A stretch of DNA of 64,000 bases, taken from Zobellia laminariae. GTDB taxonomy: Bacteria; Bacteroidota; Bacteroidia; Flavobacteriales; Flavobacteriaceae. A program made the translations under genes and the position numbers. The notes under the pieces were generated by a model, which worked only from the letters and a program-made list of their open reading frames with translations, had not been told where the DNA came from and ran no database searches. The first letter of the stretch is position 1; each line of letters starts with the position of its first letter. This document shows positions 1 through 8,353 of this stretch, one piece after another. The stretch covers positions 496,001-560,000 of the forward strand of contig NZ_RCNS01000003.1 in assembly GCF_009725995.1 (NCBI RefSeq), in the 5' to 3' direction.

Positions 1-2
1 AC

Positions 3-722
3 TTAGCAGTAGAAGAAAAACCTGAAGGGTTAGAAACATACTCTTTGTACATAGATGAAACAGGTAAAACTCAAAATTATTTATCCGTAGGAAGTTTATG
101 GGTCGTAGATGGATTTAAAGCCTACCTAGCTTATAATGAAATAAAAAAATGGAAAGACAAAAACAAAATTAAATATGAATTTCACTTTTCCGAATTAAGT
201 AAAAATAAACTAGAAAAATACAAAGAATTCTTTTTAACTTTTTTAAAGCTAAATCCTACTGTTGGATTTAAGGTTATAGTACTAAACAAAAAGGGAATAA
301 CAAATATAAACTCTGCAATAACTGATTTAACTTTCCACATAATTCATAAGGGTATTAATCATGAAAATAGCACAGGCAGAGCTCCTTTACCAAGATTACT
401 ACAAGTATGGATTGATGACGATCAAAAAGGTAGCGACCAATTAAAAATAGAAAATTTAAAGGAGAGAATAACAGGTCAATCAATATCAGATTTATATCTT
501 GGAGAATTTCATGCGGTAGATTCTAAAGAAAATTTTGGTATTCAGATTGTAGATATTTTTACGGCATCTATTAATAGAAAAATCCATAATACAGGAGGTA
601 GTACAAACCATAAAGACGAATTAGCAGATTTTGTTTTAGAACTTCTTAAATTTGATTTAAACAGTATTAACCTAGAAAACAATGAGACGGACAAATCAAT
701 TGTTTTTAACTTGAATTATTAA
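3..722 (+). CDS. DUF3800 domain protein, 5'-truncated by window edge
   Basis: The reading frame is open from the first codons of the window, so the true start probably lies upstream; a TTG at 45 is the only internal start candidate near the edge. The N-terminal YIDETG motif and a later block ending in ENFGIQIVDIFTAS match the DUF3800 family, an RNase H-like fold whose first acidic residue lies in a DE(S/T)G motif and whose last acidic residue lies in the IVDI block. The function of DUF3800 proteins is not settled; they are frequent in mobile and defence-associated DNA. The stop codon is followed directly by the first of several related non-coding boundary elements, which suggests the gene travels as a single-gene unit. 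No partner gene is visible. The family assignment is fairly secure; the function is unknown. Confidence 0.75.
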   Translation, partial: LAVEEKPEGLETYSLYIDETGKTQNYLSVGSLWVVDGFKAYLAYNEIKKWKDKNKIKYEFHFSELSKNKLEKYKEFFLTFLKLNPTVGFKVIVLNKKGITNINSAITDLTFHIIHKGINHENSTGRAPLPRLLQVWIDDDQKGSDQLKIENLKERITGQSISDLYLGEFHAVDSKENFGIQIVDIFTASINRKIHNTGGSTNHKDELADFVLELLKFDLNSINLENNETDKSIVFNLNY

Positions 723-932
723 TAAAACTGTCTATAACATGGGGCTATAATTAATACGGGGTTTTGTGTTAATCCCAAAGTTTAGTGTATTTCTATAATG
801 TCTGCCAAATCTTTAAGGATTTGGCTTTTAAAATAAAAAAGATAAAAACTAAACAATAAGCTCTGGCTCCCAGACCAGACGGGAACGAAAAGTTTCCTTG
901 CCTGCCCTATTTGCCATAGCCGAGACATTATC
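723..932. repeat. Cassette-like boundary element R1
   Basis: Non-coding spacer of about 210 bp between the DUF3800 gene and the Abi_C gene. From 757 it carries the block CGGGGTTTTGTGTTAATC, then a TTTAGTGTATTTCTATAATGTC-like stretch starting near 780, both shared with the spacers at 1647 and 9773. A perfect inverted repeat, GCCAAATC / GATTTGGC, lies near 801-822. The right part (about 850-930) contains GACGGGAACGAAAAGTTTCC and TTTGCCATAGCC, again shared with 9773 and 13606. The element ends at ACATTATCGTGC, on top of the next start codon. Confidence 0.7.
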
Positions 933-1646
933 GTGCATTTAAAAAATATAGCTTTGAAACCTAACGAAAGATTTAACTTAATTACCTCTATTGCCCTCAA
1001 ACTCCAAGCAGAATATAATACTACTGGTATAAATATACTTTTATCTGGATACGGAATTACAACAGAATCGGTAGATATTGTTCCTAGTAAAAGATTATAC
1101 GTAATCGACTTACTTAAATCTCAGCCAGACAAACTAATTGTTCAAATTGCAACTGATTTAGAGATTGTAATTCCGAAAAAGAGCATTCAATCTACCAATC
1201 ATTTCAAGCATATTTTAGAAACTAATCAATTGCACAGTATTATCGACGACTTTAATCGTGCCTTTGAAAACTTAGAGACGGACCCAGAACAAGCAATTGC
1301 TAGTGCCTCTTCTACTTTAGAAAGCATATGTAAAGCGATATGTGACTTTTTCAAAGAAGATTACCCGAAAGTACAGCATATGCAACCACTAATCACAAAA
1401 GCTTATAAATTACTCAATTTATCGCCTGACCAACATGCTGACCAACAAATAAAAAAAATACTTGGTGGACTAAATAGCGTGGCAACTGGAATAGGTACTT
1501 TGAGGTCTAAAAATAGTTCTGCACATGGTCATGGGACTAAAAAGGTAAAATTAAGCATACGGCATTCTAGGTTAGTAGTAAATAGTTGTATGACTATTGG
1601 TTTATTCTTGTTAGAGACGTATTATAGTAACTACTTAGAAAAATAA
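933..1646 (+). CDS. Abortive-infection C-terminal (Abi_C) domain protein
   Basis: The protein is 237 aa and starts at a GTG that sits on the edge of the upstream boundary element. The C-terminal half (about residues 115-237) resembles the Abi_C domain found at the end of abortive infection proteins: a helical stretch ASSTLESICKAIC, then a basic segment LRSKNSSAHGHG with the family's characteristic R-N-x-x-HG arrangement, then a helix ending in LFLLETYY. The N-terminal 100 residues are not recognised. Proteins with this domain often stop phage growth by harming the infected cell, but the biochemical activity here is inferred from the family only. It is a single gene between two boundary elements, with no adjacent antitoxin or partner. 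No signal peptide or membrane segment is present. A later ATG start is possible. Confidence 0.65.
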   Translation: MHLKNIALKPNERFNLITSIALKLQAEYNTTGINILLSGYGITTESVDIVPSKRLYVIDLLKSQPDKLIVQIATDLEIVIPKKSIQSTNHFKHILETNQLHSIIDDFNRAFENLETDPEQAIASASSTLESICKAICDFFKEDYPKVQHMQPLITKAYKLLNLSPDQHADQQIKKILGGLNSVATGIGTLRSKNSSAHGHGTKKVKLSIRHSRLVVNSCMTIGLFLLETYYSNYLEK

Positions 1647-1849
1647 AACGGCACCACAACACAACCTATAAACAAGACGGACTTTAGACTTAATCGCAAG
1701 GTTTGTGTAATTTTATGATGTCCGCAAAATCTTTGGAATTTTGCTTTGGACAGGAAAAGAAAAAACAAAATAAAAAGTTTTGGCTAAGTGCGTGGAGGAA
1801 AGCAAACGCTACTACTCGCATACCATTCATAAATAAACCGTTATGCACA
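1647..1849. repeat. Cassette-like boundary element R2
   Basis: Non-coding spacer of about 200 bp. It shares with R1 and R4 the block CGGACTTTAGACTTAATCGC (from 1678), followed by AAGGTTTGTGTAATTTTATG and GTCCGC. The inverted repeat GCAAAAT / ATTTTGC lies at about 1732-1754. It ends with CCGTTATGCACA at 1838-1849; the complement of its last ten bases reappears with one mismatch at 2730-2739, at the end of the following gene. Confidence 0.7.
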
Positions 1850-1851
1850 AT

Positions 1852-2748
1852 ATGAAAAAAACTAGCGATAAAACTCATAAATGGGAATTTGGAATGTATC
1901 CTATTTCAGAGCAGATGTCAGCACGGTATGAAAAGGCACTTTCACGATCTTTAATTTTTATTCAAACCTTCGAAATTTCTGCTCATATTCTTGATGATTT
2001 ATCCGAAATAAAAGGAATGCTAAATAGAACAATTAAGAAAAATCAATTGGACTGGTTTACCGTTTACGAAAAACTCAATTATCCTGATGAAAATGAGCTA
2101 TATGGTTTTATAAAACTGATATCTGAACTAAGACAACTAATATGTAATAAAAGTTCGTTAATTAAATTCAAAAAAAAAGAAAAAATATTCTTTATCTATT
2201 TAAAACAACTTATCACTAACTATTATTCAAAGACAAAATTACCTGAAGAGTATTTATACATTCTATCCTTGAAAAATGAACCTGATATACTGAAAATTGG
2301 AATGACAACAGGTAAAGTATCAAAAAGAGTTAATCAAATTAATTCTGCTACCGGTGTTTTAAACCCATATGGAGTAAGAAAAGTTTTTAAAGTTAAAGAT
2401 TCCAAAAAAGCAGAACGAGATAGTCATAATATGTTAGCTGAATTCAGAATTAGAAAAGACCGTGAGTTTTTTAAATTGCCATTTTCAGAAGCAATCGACT
2501 ATATTGAAAAAGGATTGGCTCAAAATGGATTAAAAATTAGAAATTATGGAGAAATAACATACTTTAATCCGGTCAATAAAAAAGGAGAAATTAAATACTA
2601 TGATGATATAAAAATTGAATTTTCAAAAGGAGATTTAGTTTTTCAAAATGAGTCTTTAAAAATTGGAGATTTTGTAGAGTATGACATCAACATTCATAAA
2701 AAAAAAGCAAAAAAAATTATTAAAAATACTGTGCACAACAAGGTATAA
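1852..2748 (+). CDS. GIY-YIG (T5orf172/MUG113-like) protein with cold-shock-like C-terminus
   Basis: I chose ATG 1852; the in-frame ATG at 1843 lies inside the boundary core GTTATGCAC and is probably not used. Three parts are seen. Residues 1-135 are helical and unrecognised. Residues about 136-230 form a GIY-YIG-like nuclease fold of the T5orf172/MUG113 type: YLYILSLKNEPDILKIGMT carries the YIL...KIG core, followed by R in KRVNQIN, ERDSHNML and REFFKL. The last 65 residues (NYGEITYFNPVNKKGEIKYY ... GDFVEYDI) look like a cold-shock/OB-type nucleic-acid binding fold. The architecture suggests a nucleic-acid-targeting enzyme, but the substrate is unknown. The final residues VHNKV and the stop codon are encoded by the downstream boundary repeat, an odd feature consistent with cassette insertion. 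Confidence 0.7.
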   Translation: MKKTSDKTHKWEFGMYPISEQMSARYEKALSRSLIFIQTFEISAHILDDLSEIKGMLNRTIKKNQLDWFTVYEKLNYPDENELYGFIKLISELRQLICNKSSLIKFKKKEKIFFIYLKQLITNYYSKTKLPEEYLYILSLKNEPDILKIGMTTGKVSKRVNQINSATGVLNPYGVRKVFKVKDSKKAERDSHNMLAEFRIRKDREFFKLPFSEAIDYIEKGLAQNGLKIRNYGEITYFNPVNKKGEIKYYDDIKIEFSKGDLVFQNESLKIGDFVEYDINIHKKKAKKIIKNTVHNKV

Positions 2749-2832
2749 AAAACATAGGGCATTTGTGCTAAAACGAAAGCTTAATACCTTTAATTCCCGT
2801 ACTAACCATAGCGGAGACGTTGTATCAATTTT
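2730..2832. repeat. Cassette-like boundary element R3 (short form)
   Basis: A spacer of about 100 bp starting with TGTGCACAACAAGG (the inverted counterpart of the core at 1838-1849). It contains CCCGTACTAACCATAGCGGAG, similar to the CCGCACTAACCATAGCCC of the element at 13606 and the TTTGCCATAGCCGAG of R1. It ends with CGTTGTATCAATTTT at 2818-2832. A complementary copy, AAAATTGTACCAAC, occurs at 3112-3125, beyond the 65-aa gene. Confidence 0.6.
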
Positions 2833-2859
2833 GGAGGAACAAATAGAACTATTAAAAGC

Positions 2860-3057
2860 ATGGATAAAGAAGTACTAAACTTTATAGATAAAAACTTTGA
2901 GTTGGAGTTTAGAGAACCTGTAATAAAAGAGCTTTTGTCAATTAAATTGAAGCATGTTATGGCTGAATCTAAATATAATTTGAAAAACACACGAATGTCA
3001 ATTTTATATTTAGCTAAAGGTAATTTAAGTGAAATTGTCCAATACAGCGAAGATTGA
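2860..3057 (+). CDS. Small hypothetical protein (65 aa), cassette gene
   Basis: A short gene with ATG at 2860 and a GGAGG 24 nt upstream. The protein is hydrophilic and helical, with a segment PVIKELLSIKLKHVMAESKY followed by NTRMSILYLAKGNLSEI. No domain is recognised, but the regular amphipathic pattern and its place between two inverted boundary sequences (2818-2832 and 3112-3125) argue that it is a real gene. It has no signal peptide or membrane segment. The function is unknown. Confidence 0.55.
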   Translation: MDKEVLNFIDKNFELEFREPVIKELLSIKLKHVMAESKYNLKNTRMSILYLAKGNLSEIVQYSED

Positions 3058-3471
3058 TTTTCGTGATGTCATTGTGTGGGGAACTCAGGAAAGAAAATTA
3101 AACAATACATAAAAATTGTACCAACAGCCGCTATACAAATCATTACTCCGCTCCGCCACATAACACAATTATACAAGCCCCCTACAAAAAGCTTTTTTTT
3201 TTGATTACGCCCCAGAATGACAACGCTATTTTGGGCTCATAAAAGAAAAGACTTTCCCGTCTTAAAACCTCTATAAAAGCTTCCCTTTCCATTCCCAACT
3301 CTTTCCAAATTTCGCTTTTAAGTTTGCATTGTATTTCAATTAAAACCTTATAAAATGTAGACAGAAACCGTTCAATTTAGAAGATTGAACAGCTTAAAAA
3401 ATTACAATGAGAATGAAAACATTAAGCTTCCTGCTATTCCTAATAATTAGACGATTACTAGAATAGCCACG
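3058..3471. other. Gene-poor stretch with a probable cassette boundary
   Basis: No convincing gene is seen in these 414 bases. Bases 3112-3128 (AAAATTGTACCAACAGC) are the inverted counterpart of the sequence ahead of the 65-aa gene, so that unit probably ends here. A T9 run at about 3191 and an inverted repeat, GTTCAAT / ATTGAAC, near 3370-3390 are present. At 3407 a 19-codon ATG frame resembles the beginning of a signal peptide and stops at once; it is more likely a remnant than a gene. Confidence 0.4.
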
Positions 3472-3786
3472 CCATTTTTCTATTTAAAAAATATGTATTA
3501 ACTTAGAGACAGGCACTCAACTCATTAGTTAACAGTGCTATACGGTCTTTTTTTTTACTAACTATTATTTTAAACCTGGTCTCATGGAAAAACTAATACA
3601 AGGTAATATCTACATTGACATTTTTCTTACACTAACCGGCATAAGCGGAGCGGTGTATTATTACGACCAAAACTGGTATATTCTAGGTAGTATTTTAGCG
3701 ATTATAGGAATTATAGGTTTGGCTAAAATATTAGACCCCTTTTTGGAAAAGTCATAGCATAGATCCAATTTATAGAAATCTCAAAA
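3472..3786 (+). repeat. Paralogous block A (leader plus 57-aa microprotein)
   Basis: This block of about 315 bp is similar to 30244-30551. The shared parts are the leader (TTTTTCTATTTAAAA, then TATGTATTAA, then a T-rich TTTTACTAACT box just ahead of the ATG), the 57-codon gene, and about 30 bases after the stop (ATTTATAG, AATCT, AAA). Conservation outside the coding part suggests a regulatory leader or a duplicated unit. Confidence 0.65.
3584..3757 (+). CDS. 57-aa two-helix membrane microprotein, copy A
   Basis: ATG at 3584 opens a 57-codon frame ending in TAG at 3755-3757. The protein starts MEKLIQGNIYIDIFLTLTGI and has two hydrophobic stretches: residues about 12-27 and about 32-49, the second containing WYILGSILAIIGIIGLAKIL. 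The tail is DPFLEKS. A second gene at 30351 encodes a protein of exactly the same length with the same pattern (ME-IQ-NIY start, YILGSIL core, KIL-FL-S end), so purifying selection on the coding sequence is likely. No family is recognised. It probably sits in the inner membrane. It could be a small toxin, a regulator subunit or a stress peptide; nothing in the sequence decides among these. Confidence 0.72.
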   Translation: MEKLIQGNIYIDIFLTLTGISGAVYYYDQNWYILGSILAIIGIIGLAKILDPFLEKS

Positions 3787-3852
3787 CTGGCCAACTCCCC
3801 AGAGGATGGTGGTCACCCTTATGTATTGCCGATTTTTAATAAAGTGAGAACC

Positions 3853-3880
3853 AAAAAAAAGACCTTGTTTTACCAAGGCC
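3853..3880 (-). terminator. Rho-independent terminator for the pepP operon
   Basis: Read on the minus strand, GGCCTTGGTAAAACAAGGTC forms a hairpin (CCTTG/CAAGG stem) followed by eight T residues. It lies 36 bases beyond the stop of the Xaa-Pro aminopeptidase gene, the last gene of the peptidase pair. Confidence 0.8.
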
Positions 3881-3915
3881 TTCTCTAACAATTGTAACGC
3901 TATTCATGAAAGTCT

Positions 3916-5316
3916 TTACAGTCTCTTATGTGATACCATAAATTCTTCAATTTCCGTTGCGGAAGTGGGGAGTCTGTTTCCTAAAATTTGTGCACCATTG
4001 CTGGTAATCAAAAACACATCTTCTACTCTAATACCTCCAAAATTTCTATATTTTTCAAGTTCTTCATAATCTATGAAGTCTTGGAACTTGCCTTCTTTTT
4101 TCCTCAAATCAATAAGTTCCGGAATAAAGTAAATACCAGGCTCTACGGTTAATACCATACCTTCTTCCAAAGCACGGCCCAATCGTAAGGAACGGAAACC
4201 AAAATCGGTTCGTTTTTTTAGGGTGTCCGTATACCCTACATATTGCTCTCCCAGATTTTCCATATCATGAACATCAAGCCCTAACAAATGCCCTAAACCA
4301 CATTGAAAAAACATGGTATGCGCTCCTTCTGCAACCGCTTTTTTAGGGTCTCCTTTCATTAGACCAAGGGTAATTAGACCTTCAACTATTTTTTCGGCTG
4401 CAGCCAAATGCACATCTAAAAACAATTGTCCTGGTCGTAACATATCAACCGCTGTGCGGTAAGACGCGTACATGATATCATAAACTGCTTTCTGATTTGC
4501 ACTGAACTTTTTAGCAATGGGAAATGTACGGGTAAGATCTCCTGCATAACCAGAGGCTACTTCTCCCCCACAATCGCATAGGAGCATATCTCCTTCACTC
4601 AATTCATTACCCCTGTAGTGATTGTGCAAAATCTGACCATTGATGGTTACAATAGGCGGAAACGAGGTTCCTACTCCCTTGGCAAGTGCAATTTTACTTA
4701 CTTCTCCAAAAACATCGGATTCTTTTAATGCCGGCTTGGCAACTTCCATTGCCCTATACTGCATTTCTACCGTGATATTCAATGCTTTTTCGATTTCTAA
4801 AACCTCAGCAGCAGATTTTTTAGTTCTCAGTTTTACAATCGCTTTTATAAGCTCCACAGAACTATGTTCCTCAAGTTCGGGTATAGCCACATTCAATAAA
4901 GCCGATAATTTTACGGAATGTTCTGCTCTATATGGCGGTAAAAAATGTACTTTTTTTCCTTTGGAAACCGCCGTTCCAATATATTCCGATAATTCTGAAA
5001 CCGACTTTACAGCAGACACTCCCACCTTACGGGCTTGGCTTTGTAAGGATTCTATAGGACCGGAAAAAACAATATGATCGATTGATGGATCATCACCAAA
5101 AATAATTTCCTCATCATTATCTAAATCAATGATTGCGGTTAAGCCAAAAGTTTGAATTCCAAAGAAATAAAGAAAGGTACTATCCTGCCTAAAAGGGTAT
5201 ATGTTGTCTTCAAAATTTATACCCACTTCATCATTGCCCGTAAGAAGAATTAATCCTTCTCCTACCAACTTCTTTAATCCTGCTCTACGCGCTATATATT
5301 CCTGTGTTGTAAACAT
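3916..5316 (-). CDS. Aminopeptidase P family protein (Xaa-Pro aminopeptidase)
   Basis: The protein is 466 aa and has the two-domain creatinase/aminopeptidase P architecture: an N-terminal domain (residues about 1-150) and a pita-bread M24 catalytic domain. The five dinuclear-metal ligands can be placed in LLCDCGGE (Asp), YAGDLTRTFP (Asp), CGLGHLLG (His), LTVEPGIYF (Glu) and GIRVEDVF (Glu). The enzyme removes an N-terminal residue that precedes proline. No signal peptide is seen, so it is likely cytoplasmic. It lies 53 bases downstream of the frameshifted dipeptidyl peptidase gene on the same strand, forming a proline-peptide degradation pair; a terminator follows at 3853-3880. Length and motifs are normal for the family. 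Confidence 0.92.
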   Translation of the reverse strand: MFTTQEYIARRAGLKKLVGEGLILLTGNDEVGINFEDNIYPFRQDSTFLYFFGIQTFGLTAIIDLDNDEEIIFGDDPSIDHIVFSGPIESLQSQARKVGVSAVKSVSELSEYIGTAVSKGKKVHFLPPYRAEHSVKLSALLNVAIPELEEHSSVELIKAIVKLRTKKSAAEVLEIEKALNITVEMQYRAMEVAKPALKESDVFGEVSKIALAKGVGTSFPPIVTINGQILHNHYRGNELSEGDMLLCDCGGEVASGYAGDLTRTFPIAKKFSANQKAVYDIMYASYRTAVDMLRPGQLFLDVHLAAAEKIVEGLITLGLMKGDPKKAVAEGAHTMFFQCGLGHLLGLDVHDMENLGEQYVGYTDTLKKRTDFGFRSLRLGRALEEGMVLTVEPGIYFIPELIDLRKKEGKFQDFIDYEELEKYRNFGGIRVEDVFLITSNGAQILGNRLPTSATEIEEFMVSHKRL

Positions 5317-5369
5317 TTCTAAGATGTAAATAATTAAACTATTAAATAATCAAAAGGCTCACTAACTAC

Positions 5370-7612
5370 TTATTTGCCTCCTGCCGGTAAATTGTCTTTC
5401 CAATACTTCTCCATAGTCTCCCTTAAATGGTAAGATGTATTTTCTCGTTCATTAATTCTATGGGACCTCATGGGGTAAGACATCATATCAAAAATCTTAT
5501 TATTCTCGATCAGCTTGTTAATCAGCATTTCAAAACTTTGGTAGTGTACATTGTCATCTGCCGTTCCGTGAATAACCATAAGATTACCTTCTAGGTTTTG
5601 GGCGAAATTTATGGGCGAACCATCATGATATCCCTTAGCATTATCCGTTAACAAGCCCATGTAGCGTTCCTGGTACGTGGCATCATATAATCTTTGATCG
5701 GACACAAAACTAACCGCCAAACCAGATTTGTAAGTTTCAGGATAACGGAACATACAGTTTAATGTCATCTGACCTCCACCACTCCAACCCCAAATACCAA
5801 CTCTAGAGGCATCTATAAAATCATACGTTTCCATAATTTTATTTGCCGCTTTGTTCTGGTCCTCAGAAGCCAGAATCCCTATTTGTCCGTAAATAGCATT
5901 ACGCCATTTCTTGCCTCTTGGCGTCTTTGTTCCCCTATTATCAACACTCATAACAATATACCCTTGTTGTGCCATATACTGGTCCCAAAGGCTACCTCCG
6001 CCCCAATTATCCTGTACTGTAGAACCGGCTGGCTCACCGTACACATAAAAAAGTAACGGGTATTTTTTTGAAGGGTCAAAGTCAATAGGTTTAATCATAA
6101 ACGCATCTAAAACGGCATCTCCTATATCTACTTTTACAAATTCTTTAGGCTGAAGTTGCAGCGCATCAAATTTCTGTTTCAATTCTTTATTATCCTCTAG
6201 CACCCGTATTTGCTTATGAGCTGGCAAACTGACCAGCGAATACACCGGAGGCGTTGTTGCATTTTCAAAAACCTGAATTCCCCATTTCGCATTTTCGGAA
6301 ATCTGATATGCGTTTTGTCCGGAGTTAGATGCAGGGGTTACCCGTTGGGCAGTTCCTTTGCCATCAATGCGGCTTCTATATAAATAGCGTTGCGTATAAT
6401 CATCCGGTGAGGCCGTATAGTAAACATACCCTCCTTTTGGATCTATGCAGTTTATACTCACCACATCAAAATTGCCTTTGGTTATGGGTTGAATATCCGT
6501 CCCGTCTCGTGACACTTTGTATAAATGCAACCAACCGTCCCGCTCACTAGACCATGTAAAATATTTCTCGTTGTTCAACCAACGGGTATCATCATGCATA
6601 TCTAAAAAAGCTTCGTCTTTCTCTGTCAGGATATTTTTAAACTTAAGCGTTTCAATGTCTGCTACATATACTTTATTCGTGTTTTGCGGACGGTTCAGTT
6701 GTTGGATCATTAACTCGTTGGAATTTGGAATAAAATCCATTCGGGCTAAATAATTATTCCGTGGGTCACCAGGAATATCAAACCATTTGGTTTCGCCTCC
6801 TTTTGCCGGCACCACACCCACCTTTACGGCAGACAGTTGTGTACCCACTTTAGGATACGGCATAGGAATAGGCTTGGAATAAATAGAATCTACATTATTG
6901 ATCATGTAAAAAGTACCTACACCCTCCGTATTAGATTGCCAATAGGCAATATTCTCCCCATCAGGACTCCATCTAAAACCATCTCTACAGCTTAGTTCTT
7001 CCTCATAAACCCAATCAAAAGTTCCGTTTATATATCACCGCCGCCATCTTTGGTTATCTGGGTAATGCTATTTGAGCTTACCTCTTCTACATAGATATTT
7101 AGATCACTTACATACCCGACCCGAGACCCATCTGGAGAAAATTTAGCGAACATTAACGTAGCCTCTGGCAAAGATTTACCCAACTGGCTTAGTTTCTTTG
7201 TGGCCAAATTCAGCACCCAATAATCTCCTCTAGTATGGTAACGCCATACCTTTCTGGTATTGGTAAAAACAAGGAGTTTGGTATTATCATCGGACCATTT
7301 GTAATCTTTGATGACCAATGGTTTTTCACTTCCTTTAGGTATTAAATCAGAAGCGGAAACTACAATAGCCCTTTTCCCCGTTTTGGCATCGTATTTTACA
7401 ATATCCTTACCGGCAAGATTGGTACTTTCCTCTAACGTAGAATAGCCTTTGTTATCTTTCATCCACCTAACGGGACCAAAACCTTTCTGACCAAACTCGC
7501 CATTTTTATAAATATCCGCCAGCGTCAGTGTTTTTGCTTCTTGTGCATACCCCAAGTTGGCAAATAATAAAATTGCCAATAGGTTGATCCATACCATTTT
7601 CTTCATAGTCAT
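5370..7612 (-). pseudogene. Dipeptidyl peptidase IV-like S9 peptidase, frameshifted
   Basis: Two frames together encode a normal S9 peptidase. The upstream part (7612-7028) has a signal peptide (LLAILLFANLGYAQ) and the start of a DPP-IV beta-propeller. The downstream part carries the rest of the propeller and the hydrolase domain, with Ser in GIWGWSGGGQ (about residue 611), Asp in HGTADDNVHY and His in RSHRINE. Just before the break the protein reads TKDGGGDI and just after it NGTFDWVYEEEL, where relatives read continuously (…DIINGT…). The minus strand there is GATATATAAACGG; adding one base restores the frame and gives 747 codons. So a single base is missing, either as a real mutation or as a sequencing error. 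The product would be a periplasmic enzyme releasing X-Pro dipeptides, paired with the aminopeptidase P downstream. Confidence 0.88.
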
Positions 7613-7828
7613 TCCTCTTTTTTAAAATAATCAGTTAAAATCCTTTACTTTCACTTTATAATTCTTGTAAGAAATCCTACAAAAAGGAGGCTATACAAGG
7701 GGTAGCAAGCTAAGTTACAATATGCCTTTGCTAATTTTAAGCAACTTTTGCACTTTTAACAAAACTCTAATGCAACCCTTTTACTATGTTAGCATCTAAT
7801 AGTCCGAACCTCTAATCTATATCGTAAA

Positions 7829-8353
7829 ATGAAAAGAAAATTCATGTTTTTGCTTACTGCTGTTCTTTGTAACGGATTGTTCCTTGCGTGTAATGATACC
7901 GATGATACTATAGAATGTATTGAAGATTTTTCAGGTGTTTTGGCTTCCGCCGAAGAAAAATTACCCGGAGATTGGATGCTGACCGCCATGACGGCCGATA
8001 CCGAAATTGACCTAACCGATGACGAAACGGCCAACCCCTCAAAAGACCTTTTCGCACAGTATGAAGATTGCCAAAAAGATGCTTCCTACTCTTTTGGCAC
8101 CAACCGTACCTATGTGTACCGGCAAGCACAAAATACAGCGGACTGTACTAACCAAGTCACTTTGGGCGGTACTTGGCAACTTAGCGATGATACGCTCCGT
8201 TTGGTAACCGATTGTAACCTGAGTTCTATTGCGCTAACGTTTGCAGAAGACGACTCCGCTTTTATGTTTACCAACTCTTTTAATATTGCAGATGCAGAGG
8301 GTAAGACCATACAGACCAACGTAACGTTCACTTATACGCTTACGGTACAATAG
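7829..8353 (+). CDS. Lipocalin-like domain lipoprotein
   Basis: The 174-aa product begins MKRKFMFLLTAVLCNGLFLACNDTDD, with a lipoprotein signal peptide and lipobox LFLAC. The remainder resembles the lipocalin-like domains common in Bacteroidota: LPGDWMLTAMTAD, a central YSFGTNRTYVYRQ strand pair, GGTWQLSDDTLRL, and terminal beta strands ending FTYTLTV. Four cysteines (one in IECIEDF, then EDCQ, ADCTN, TDCN) could form disulfides in the periplasm. It is divergent from the peptidase gene, with 216 bases between, and is followed by a strong terminator at 8384-8428, so it is transcribed alone. The ligand is unknown. Confidence 0.72.
   Translation: MKRKFMFLLTAVLCNGLFLACNDTDDTIECIEDFSGVLASAEEKLPGDWMLTAMTADTEIDLTDDETANPSKDLFAQYEDCQKDASYSFGTNRTYVYRQAQNTADCTNQVTLGGTWQLSDDTLRLVTDCNLSSIALTFAEDDSAFMFTNSFNIADAEGKTIQTNVTFTYTLTVQ

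Noticed and set aside
782..1000. Minus-strand frames across the boundary elements (782-1000 and 1690-1878)
   Set aside because: Both translate the repeat spacer in reverse and resemble each other only because the spacers are related (shared ...KDLADIIEIH / KDFADIIKLH-like ends); there is no sign of a translated gene.
2681..2878. 65-codon frame overlapping the end of the GIY-YIG gene
   Set aside because: It overlaps the coding end and the boundary element in another frame, and its translation is basic and without pattern.
3407..3466. 19-codon frame resembling a signal peptide start
   Set aside because: It stops after 19 codons with nothing downstream in frame. It may be a remnant, but the evidence is too thin to annotate.
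4640..5077. Open frame on the plus strand opposite the aminopeptidase P gene
   Set aside because: It is fully contained within a well-supported gene on the other strand, has no recognisable domain and looks like an antisense shadow.
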